Origin: Proteiniclasticum aestuarii
GTDB taxonomy: Bacteria; Bacillota; Clostridia; Clostridiales; Clostridiaceae
Direction: 5' to 3'
Assembly (NCBI RefSeq): GCF_017368455.1
Contig: NZ_JAFNJU010000014.1
Coordinates: 1 to 38,284, forward strand
Length of the DNA: 38,284 bases
The translations under genes and the position numbers were made by a program. Numbering within the stretch: position 1 is the stretch's first letter; each line of letters starts with the position of its first letter. Of this stretch, positions 32,978 to 38,284 are shown piece after piece. The notes below the pieces were generated by a model. That model ran no database searches. It was not told where the DNA came from and was given only the letters and a program-made list of their open reading frames with translations.

Positions 32978-34609
32978 CTAATAATCGTAGTACTGACTTC
33001 CTCCGATGAACTCCCGAAGCAGCGAATTGGTCGGTACATACTCATCGGGGATATCTTCGAACAGTCTCAAAATCGTGATCAGCCTTTTGGCTTCTTCATA
33101 AGTAGGGCTGTCCTTGCTGATCTTCATAAGCTCTGGCAACGTATGCTTCTTCAACACGGCGAGTTCATAGAACAGCGTGGAGTTGAACATGGCATCCGCT
33201 TCCTCCTGATAAGGGAAGATGTTCACCTTTTCCCCTGCACTGACGGAAGGGAATATGAGCAGCGTCTCTTCAGGGCTGTATCCTCTGGAGATATGATCCC
33301 TGGCCATTCTGCGCAGTTTTCTCACATCCGTTGTGGCGATTCTGTTATGCTTGTCCAGATTCAGCACCGTCAGAGCGCTGATGTAGATCTTGAACTTGTA
33401 CCTGTCTTCAATGCCTGAAAGAAGCCTTGGATTGAGGCCATGGATTCCTTCTATGATGATCACGCCGTTTTCCGGAAGCTTGACCCTTGTTCCCGAAACC
33501 CCTCGCGTACCGGTCTTGAAATCGAATTTCGGAAGAACCACTTCCTGTCCACTTAAAATCGCAGCCATGTCCCGTTCGAATAAATCCAGCTCCAGTGCCT
33601 CCAGGCTTTCAAAGTCATAGCTGCCATCCACTTTTTTCGGTGTCAGCCTTCTGGGCACAAAGTAATCATCCATGCTGATGGGAAAGGGCATGAGCCCGTT
33701 GACCCGAAGCTGAACAGCCAGACGGTTGGCAAAGGAGGTCTTCCCCGAGGAACTGGGCCCTGCGATCATGATGATCTTCACTTCTTCTCTCGCTTTGATG
33801 TCATCGGCGATATAGGCGATCTTCTTCTCATGAAGGGCTTCCGTGATATTGATGAGGGTTCTGCCTTCATGATTTCTTATTTTCTCATTGAGATTCCCAA
33901 CGAAGCTGACACCGATGAGCTCATCCCACCTGGTGGTCTCCTCAAAGATCTCAAACAATTTGTCCTGAGGCTGAAAAGGTCTCAGAACATCCGGTTCCTT
34001 CACTGTGGGATAACTGATGACAAAGCCGTATTTATAGGAGGTCAGCGAGAAGAGACTGATGTCTCCTGTGGAAACCGCCATCTTCCCATAGAAATAGGCG
34101 TACTGGTCCAGCAGTCTGTACATTTTGATTTCGCTGTAGTCCATATGCTTCAGAAGAAGATAATTGTCCATATCCCCACTCTTCTGAAACATTTCAAGAG
34201 CATGGTTTAGACACATGCATTCCTTGGTGATGGGATAGTCTTCACTTACGATTCTTCTCATCTCCACTTCAAGCATAAGAAGCTCTTCTTCCGTGAGGAT
34301 CCGGTCCCGGATCCAGCAGTACAGTCCAAGACTGATGGAGTGGTCGATGATGAGATCCAGTCCGTTGAATACTCTGTGAAAGGCCGTAACCAGAATAAAG
34401 GATAAGGTTCTTTCATAGGCTTTGTGTCCCACATAATCATCCGTATAGACCGGTATGAGATTCTTCCTGCCTTTCAGTTCTCCATTGAGCTCGAAGTATT
34501 CCCCTTTGTCTCGTGCGAGTATGGGCCTTAGACTTCCCCTTCGAAGACTTCTGATTTCTTCATAGCTCATGACTCTTTCCGCATTTATTCTCTCCGCTTT
34601 CGTATCCAT
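32978..34609 (-). CDS. uridine kinase-like nucleoside kinase
   Basis: This protein of about 543 residues has a C-terminal P-loop phosphoribulokinase/uridine kinase domain with Walker A MIAGPSSSGKTSFANRL and the following SMDDYFVPR and IIIEGIHGLNPRL. The N-terminal half resembles the threonyl-tRNA-synthetase-like (TGS/SAD) region found in this kinase group, shortened at its very start. An ORF runs up to 34654. ATG codons at 34612 and 34609 follow a G-rich TGGGGGT, and 34609 has the better spacing. Family members phosphorylate uridine or related nucleosides, and a nucleoside importer is encoded elsewhere in the window. The true substrate and the purpose of the N-terminal domains are unknown. 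Confidence 0.82.
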   Translation of the reverse strand: MDTKAERINAERVMSYEEIRSLRRGSLRPILARDKGEYFELNGELKGRKNLIPVYTDDYVGHKAYERTLSFILVTAFHRVFNGLDLIIDHSISLGLYCWIRDRILTEEELLMLEVEMRRIVSEDYPITKECMCLNHALEMFQKSGDMDNYLLLKHMDYSEIKMYRLLDQYAYFYGKMAVSTGDISLFSLTSYKYGFVISYPTVKEPDVLRPFQPQDKLFEIFEETTRWDELIGVSFVGNLNEKIRNHEGRTLINITEALHEKKIAYIADDIKAREEVKIIMIAGPSSSGKTSFANRLAVQLRVNGLMPFPISMDDYFVPRRLTPKKVDGSYDFESLEALELDLFERDMAAILSGQEVVLPKFDFKTGTRGVSGTRVKLPENGVIIIEGIHGLNPRLLSGIEDRYKFKIYISALTVLNLDKHNRIATTDVRKLRRMARDHISRGYSPEETLLIFPSVSAGEKVNIFPYQEEADAMFNSTLFYELAVLKKHTLPELMKISKDSPTYEEAKRLITILRLFEDIPDEYVPTNSLLREFIGGSQYYDY

Positions 34610-34817
34610 CATATACCCCCAATATCTAACCATCAGACAACATCTTTCATTCATTTTTTGTTCTTTTCTTTATTATAACGAGAATCCGTGAAAATAGCAC
34701 TTGATTGTTGCACATTAAGAGATCCCCCTATCGCAGAAACCCATTACATCATGGAAATCAAATGTTAACCGTAATTTAAACTCTCCTATGATATGGTTTC
34801 ATAGAAAGAAATGCTAT

Positions 34818-34823
34818 ATAATA
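34818..34823 (+). promoter_or_regulatory. probable -10 box of fba
   Basis: A perfect TATAAT lies 90 bp before the fba start. No consensus -35 is found at 16-18 bp upstream, where a CTATG/CATAG inverted repeat occurs instead. On the minus strand another TATAAT (about 34670-34677) could serve the nucleoside-kinase gene. The rest of 34613-34913 shows no gene. Confidence 0.4.
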
Positions 34824-34913
34824 AAAGAAGAGTTTAGGTGGGTTCCATAGAGTTTAATCTGGAAATCGCTAAACAGAAGTTTCAAAAGATAAATTGAAAG
34901 GTGGTTTACATTA

Positions 34914-35840
34914 ATGGCATTAGTCACAACAACAGAAATGTTCAAGAAAGCCTATGAGGGCAAATATGCAATCGGAGCATTCAACATCAACAACATGGAG
35001 ATTATTCAGGGAATCGTCAATGCTTGTAAGGTGAAGAATTCCGCAGTGATTCTGCAGGTATCCAAGGGAGCAATGAAATATGCCGGTCCAAGATATCTGA
35101 AGGCAATGGTGGACGCGGCAGTGGAAGAAACTGGCCTGGACATCGCTCTTCATCTGGATCATGGTCCAGACCTTGCTACAGTGAAGGAAGCAATCGATGC
35201 AGGATTCACTTCCGTCATGATCGACGGATCCCATCTGGAGTTTGAAGAGAATGTGAAGATCACAAAGGAAGTCGTGGAATACGCACACTCAAAGGGTGTC
35301 GTAGTTGAAGCGGAACTCGGAATCCTTGCAGGTGTGGAAGATGATGTTCATGCAGAAGAGCATGTTTATACAGACCCCGACCAGGCAGTGGAGTTCGTTG
35401 AAAGAACAGGGGTAGACTCTCTGGCCATTGCCATCGGTACATCCCATGGTGCATTCAAGTTCGCTGGAGAACCTGATCTGAAGTTCCATATTCTAGAAGA
35501 AATTCAGAAGAAAATGCCTGGTTTCCCAATCGTTCTTCATGGAGCATCTGCTGTAAGCCAGGATCACATTGCCATGTGCAATGAGTTTGGCGGAAACATC
35601 AAGGGAGCACAGGGTATCCCAACGGATATGCTGAGAAAGGCATCTGCCATGGCTGTATGCAAGATCAACATGGACACCGACATCAGACTGGCTATGACTG
35701 CTGCCATCAGAAAGGCTTTCGCTGACAAGCCAGAAGCTTTTGACCCAAGAGGATATCTTGGTGCAGCAAGAAATGAAATCCAGTCACTGGTTGAAAAGAA
35801 GATCGAAGAAGTTCTTGGTTCAGAAAACTCCATGAACTAG
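34914..35840 (+). CDS. fba: fructose-bisphosphate aldolase, class II
   Basis: This zinc-dependent aldolase of glycolysis and gluconeogenesis splits fructose 1,6-bisphosphate into two triose phosphates. The 308-residue protein has the active-site HLDHG with zinc-binding histidine and catalytic aspartate, ELGILAG, IGTSHGAFKF (zinc histidine) and LHGASAV (zinc histidine), ending with INMDTDIRLA for phosphate binding. A good AAAGGTGG precedes the ATG. It is a single-gene unit on the plus strand, closed by a strong terminator. Tagatose-bisphosphate specificity cannot be wholly excluded but is less likely. Confidence 0.93.
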   Translation: MALVTTTEMFKKAYEGKYAIGAFNINNMEIIQGIVNACKVKNSAVILQVSKGAMKYAGPRYLKAMVDAAVEETGLDIALHLDHGPDLATVKEAIDAGFTSVMIDGSHLEFEENVKITKEVVEYAHSKGVVVEAELGILAGVEDDVHAEEHVYTDPDQAVEFVERTGVDSLAIAIGTSHGAFKFAGEPDLKFHILEEIQKKMPGFPIVLHGASAVSQDHIAMCNEFGGNIKGAQGIPTDMLRKASAMAVCKINMDTDIRLAMTAAIRKAFADKPEAFDPRGYLGAARNEIQSLVEKKIEEVLGSENSMN

Positions 35841-35855
35841 ATAGATTCCCATCTT

Positions 35856-35881
35856 AAAGGCACTGCTTCTGCAGTGCCTTT
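35856..35881 (+). terminator. terminator of fba
   Basis: A perfect 11-bp stem (AAAGGCACTGC with GCAGTGCCTTT) and a 4-nt TTCT loop lie 16 bp after the fba stop. Confidence 0.85.
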
Positions 35882-35924
35882 CCCATTGCGCGTATAGAAT
35901 CCATGGGATTGCCATTTTTAGACA

Positions 35925-35954
35925 AAAGAAAAGAAGCTGAAATTCAGCTCCTTC
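35925..35954 (-). terminator. terminator of the small coiled-coil gene
   Basis: AGCTGAA-A-TTCAGCT (35935-35949) is a perfect palindrome extended by five more pairs, followed on the minus strand by TTTTCTTTT. It lies about 125 bp after the stop at 36080 and probably ends that transcript. The DNA between (35955-36079) shows no ORF. Confidence 0.65.
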
Positions 35955-36079
35955 TCTCATTTCTTCACCATGGTACCTTAATCTGTTCGTACATGGTCTT
36001 GTCTTTTGTTTCTGCCCACTATCACGTGGTTTATCTTATGCTGTCTTCAGCCTAAGCTGCTTCTCTTTTGTTCGAAGTC

Positions 36080-36274
36080 CTATAAACTTCCTGCGGGAAG
36101 ACTGATCTTCTCCAACTTGTGCTTTATATTAAAAAACTCATTTTCTAGAATATTGATCTTCTGTTCAATCAGATTCCTGTTGGTTTCCTTAACTGCAGCA
36201 CCAAGTTCCTTGGATAATATACTCAGCTCTTCGCTAATCGCATAAATCCTTTTTGTAGCATCATATGCATTCAT
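36080..36274 (-). CDS. small hypothetical coiled-coil protein (64 aa)
   Basis: I do not recognise this protein. It has 64 residues, no membrane segment and no cysteine. Hydrophobic residues recur at heptad spacing (IYAISEELSILSKEL, then INILENEFFNIKHKLEKI), suggesting a helical hairpin or coiled-coil dimer. It is judged real because GAGGTG lies 6 nt before the ATG, a TTGACT-17-TACAAT promoter lies upstream and a terminator follows. The transcript has a leader of about 128 nt with two hairpins, and a 10-bp inverted repeat covers the -35 box, so expression appears to be controlled. Confidence 0.6.
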   Translation of the reverse strand: MNAYDATKRIYAISEELSILSKELGAAVKETNRNLIEQKINILENEFFNIKHKLEKISLPAGSL

Positions 36275-36334
36275 ATTCTACACCTCACTTAATGACATTT
36301 TCTTCTAAGGTCCCGTGGGAGATTTTTTAGATCT

Positions 36335-36402
36335 GGTACGCCTGTACCTCTTAAAGGAATAAATGTATAATTACATCATCACAGGATTTCTTTTTTCCTG
36401 TA
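36335..36402 (-). promoter_or_regulatory. structured leader of the small coiled-coil gene
   Basis: The predicted transcript starts near 36402. Its leader contains a hairpin ACAGGA-9 nt-TCCTGT near the 5' end and GGTAC-AGGC-GTACC (36335-36348), both perfect stems. No known riboswitch class was recognised. Confidence 0.35.
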
Positions 36403-36409
36403 CAACTGC

Positions 36410-36450
36410 ATTGTAGACCTGGTCATGTAAACAGTCAAGGCTGTTTACAT
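36410..36450 (-). promoter_or_regulatory. promoter with 10-bp inverted repeat over the -35 box
   Basis: On the minus strand TTGACT (36433-36438) and TACAAT (36410-36415) are 17 bp apart. ATGTAAACAG (36425-36434) and CTGTTTACAT (36441-36450) form a perfect 10-bp inverted repeat with a 6-bp spacer that brackets the -35 box, a strong candidate operator. Between here and the CYTH gene (36451-36630) are an AGGTAA/TTACCT repeat near 36508-36524 and AT-rich DNA, but no gene. Confidence 0.6.
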
Positions 36451-36640
36451 AAGTTTATGACATTAGGTTATGAAACTGTTTCAATACTTCGAAATCGTTA
36501 CAGTAAAGGTAATCATTTTACCTGATTTTCGCGATTTCTCAAGGCGAAAAACGTCATGAGAATCATAAAACCAGAATGAGAAATCAGTTGATACGACAAT
36601 AATGTAATGATTTCATAAATAATATTTGAGGAGCGATGAT

Positions 36641-37195
36641 ATGGAACTGGAAGTGAAGATTCTCGATATCAGTATCGACAACATCAGAAGAATCATGAAT
36701 GAAAATGGTGCTGTGCTTGTGAAGAACGAAATGCAGGAGAACTACATTCATGATTTTCCTGACCGAAGGCTGCTGGATAAGAAAGGTTATGCCAGAATAC
36801 GCGTTGTAAAGGACCAGGAGACCGGAGAGGAAACAGTATTTATGACCACCAAGAAGCTCCTGTCGAGGGAAGTCTACAAAAAAATGGAAGAATACGAGAC
36901 TGTCATCGAAAACAAGGATGCAGGCCTTGGCATCTTCCGCTCCCTGGGACTGGAGCTCATTGAAAACATCAGAAAGTCCCGGGAAAGCTATCAGTATAAA
37001 AATACGCTGGTGGAGATTGATGTCAACGACAAGTCCTTCGTCCCTTTCCCCTACCTTGAAGTGGAAAGCCCTTCGGAAGAGGAACTGGAGGAAGTGGTGA
37101 AACTTCTAGGATACACCATGGAAGACACCTCCTCCTTAAGCATCCATGAAATTCTGAAGGAAAGAGGCCTCTCAGCTGAAACACCGGAGGGTTAA
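36641..37195 (+). CDS. CYTH-domain protein (class IV adenylate cyclase / triphosphatase type)
   Basis: This 184-residue protein begins with the E-x-E-x-K signature (MELEVKILDI), and later strands carry paired basic and acidic residues (YARIRVVKD, TVFMTTKKL, TLVEIDV, PYLEVE) that line the CYTH tunnel. CYTH enzymes hydrolyse or cyclise triphosphates: thiamine triphosphatase, inorganic tripolyphosphatase and class IV adenylate cyclase all use this fold, and the choice cannot be made from sequence. A TTG at 36626 lies inside the ribosome-binding site GAGGAG, so the ATG at 36641 is the start. It is a single gene ending in a long hairpin. Confidence 0.88.
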   Translation: MELEVKILDISIDNIRRIMNENGAVLVKNEMQENYIHDFPDRRLLDKKGYARIRVVKDQETGEETVFMTTKKLLSREVYKKMEEYETVIENKDAGLGIFRSLGLELIENIRKSRESYQYKNTLVEIDVNDKSFVPFPYLEVESPSEEELEEVVKLLGYTMEDTSSLSIHEILKERGLSAETPEG

Positions 37196-37204
37196 ATTCA
37201 AAAG

Positions 37205-37406
37205 TAAGTTCCGTTTGATTTACTGAGTAAGAGAAGAGCTAAAAGTGCAAGAGTAACTTCCGGTTTGGGAGTTGATTCTTGTACTTTTTGTTTGATTTAA
37301 GGCTGTTTCTCTGGTATTCTTACATCATTGTTGATACTGGATTTAATTTTTTCTACAGGAAACAAGCCATCAGGAATTTCTTTGCAAGACTAACTTCCGT
37401 TTGGCT
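37205..37406 (+). repeat. three copies of a TAACTTCCGTTTGG-like motif
   Basis: The motif occurs at 37205-37218 (TAAGTTCCGTTTGA), 37254-37268 (TAACTTCCGGTTTGG) and 37391-37404 (TAACTTCCGTTTGG). The last two share the preceding GCAAGA. All lie just downstream of the IS30-type transposase, so they may be terminal repeats or remains of nested insertions. Confidence 0.55.
37241..37288. terminator. long hairpin downstream of the CYTH gene
   Basis: AAAAGTGCAAGA (37241-37252) pairs with TCTTGTACTTTT (37277-37288, one G-T pair), and inside it AACTTCC pairs with GGGAGTT around a GGTTT loop. T-runs lie on both sides. It may be the terminator of the CYTH gene, or structure near the end of the IS30-type element; part of one arm is a copy of the repeat listed for this region. 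Confidence 0.6.
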
Positions 37407-37439
37407 AGGTCTGGTATGAACAATCCGACCCCAATATTT

Positions 37440-38284
37440 TTAGTGGTTGAAAATGGTTGGGTTTCTTATAACCGAGTCGGGTTTGATTCGCCGTAGTCCT
37501 AGTAATTCCAATGCTGTGGGTGGCATTAGGAGTTCAGCTAGGTCATACGGCGTTTTCTCGTTTATGGACTCCCTGATGATACTGTTGATATGGTTGATCA
37601 TGAGAAGCGTCAGTCCCTGATTCATGAAGCCTATGCTCGTGTATTTCGGAATATACTCACGTATGAACTCATGATTCTTCTCGATGCCTCCTTTCTGATG
37701 AGAAGCCATGGGATCACAGTAATAGACGCTGCATCTTTTTGCACCTGTTATAGAGTATTCCATAGTTTCTGCATGCTTGAACTCCGATCCGTTATCCGTA
37801 AGGATAAGTGGGAAGATCTTCATGAAAACACTTAGCCCCAAGAGGTTCTCAAGATAGTCAATGACTTCTGTCACACAATGCTGAGTCTGACTTTCCATAA
37901 GGAATGCCAGCATCAGCTTGGTCTGCCGGAAATAGAATGTCAGAAAGACTCGCCCCCCTTTGACCGTCTCAACGACATCCATCTCCACTACGGACGTGTC
38001 TGCATTAGCTTCCATGTAGGCCGTGAAATCATCATAGGTCCGTCCCACACGATAGCTTTGATCAATCCTATCCTTAGGTCTTTTCTTACGTTGCTTATAG
38101 CGGACCTTACGCGGAAGGTCGATGTTTCTGAAGGTGAACAAGGAAAGATTGCAGTAAGTGTAGAAGGTGCTCTTGGAAATCCTTAGCGTCTTTCTGTGCG
38201 TACCGTAGATATGGTTGACGGATTGACTCTTTTTGATGAGAGGAGTCAGCAGTTCGTCCAGCAGAGCGATCTGATCTTTAGTGG
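37440..38284 (-). CDS. IS30-family transposase (5' end beyond window)
   Basis: The frame is open from the window edge to a TAA at 37440-37442, about 281 codons. A methionine-type (TTG) codon at 38141 is internal, because the frame continues upstream with an N-terminal-type region containing LLDELLTPLIKKSQSVNHIY. The DDE catalytic core is visible: VVEMDVVETVKGG (first Asp), LILTDNGSEF (second Asp) and HQKGGIEKNHEFIREYIPK (Glu), matching IS30. No frameshift is seen in the visible part, so it may be active. The DNA downstream (37289-37439) holds the repeated motif but no other gene. Confidence 0.85.
   Translation of the reverse strand, partial: TKDQIALLDELLTPLIKKSQSVNHIYGTHRKTLRISKSTFYTYCNLSLFTFRNIDLPRKVRYKQRKKRPKDRIDQSYRVGRTYDDFTAYMEANADTSVVEMDVVETVKGGRVFLTFYFRQTKLMLAFLMESQTQHCVTEVIDYLENLLGLSVFMKIFPLILTDNGSEFKHAETMEYSITGAKRCSVYYCDPMASHQKGGIEKNHEFIREYIPKYTSIGFMNQGLTLLMINHINSIIRESINEKTPYDLAELLMPPTALELLGLRRIKPDSVIRNPTIFNH

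Noticed and set aside
1..38284. tRNA, rRNA or CRISPR array
   Set aside because: No cloverleaf with a TTC-loop consensus next to an anticodon arm, no rRNA-like sequence and no regularly spaced repeats were recognised on either strand.

Overview
This window looks like a chromosomal segment from a low-to-medium GC Gram-positive anaerobe of the Bacillota, most likely a Clostridia-type organism. The reasons are the tryptophan T-box leader, the Shine-Dalgarno-rich starts (including several TTG and GTG starts), the heavy use of AGA arginine codons, the two-subunit iron-sulfur serine dehydratase, the BmpA/NupOPQ nucleoside transporter and the DegV protein. I cannot name the species. No rRNA, tRNA or CRISPR array was seen. 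Most genes lie on the minus strand.

Layout. At 1-90 is the tail of a transposase. At 249-2890 are trxB (thioredoxin reductase, with a CsoR-like palindrome inside its promoter), a DegV fatty-acid-binding protein, and a TrpP-type tryptophan transporter controlled by a T-box whose specifier triplet is UGG. At 3431-8392 is a complete nucleoside ABC importer (bmpA, nupO, nupP, nupQ). At 8637-14210 is a tight operon of MoxR ATPase, DUF58 protein, membrane transglutaminase, HAD phosphatase and TrmL tRNA methylase. Next come a VanW/G5 cell-wall protein (14394-15917), an M42 aminopeptidase on the plus strand (16269-17294) and D-Ala-D-Ala ligase (17378-18295). A TnpB-only IS200/IS605-type element sits directly upstream of the ligase (about 18300-19690).

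At 20004-24783 is a run of queG, plsC, nth and a large orphan sensor histidine kinase. At 24914-26401 is a cysK-cysE cysteine operon with a clear promoter and an operator-like palindrome. dagK (lipid kinase) and pssA (phosphatidylserine synthase, preceded by a translationally coupled 8-codon ORF) follow. At 28424-31175 an ArsR regulator is followed by an 819-residue four-domain sulfur-trafficking enzyme (CoA-disulfide reductase, rhodanese, TusA, DsrE-like). At 31255-34609 are the serine dehydratase subunits and a uridine-kinase-like enzyme. fba (class II aldolase), a 64-residue coiled-coil protein with an elaborate promoter and leader, a CYTH-domain protein and the 3' part of an IS30-family transposase close the window.

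Taken together, 23-33 kb is rich in serine, cysteine, sulfur and phospholipid functions: plsC, dagK and pssA make or use phosphatidate-derived lipids, while cysE, pssA and sdaAAB all consume serine. The items most worth a second look are the four-domain sulfur enzyme with its ArsR partner, the CsoR-like site in the trxB promoter, the coupled 8-codon ORF before pssA, the TnpB element abutting ddl, the regulated 64-residue protein, and the repeated motif next to the IS30 transposase.
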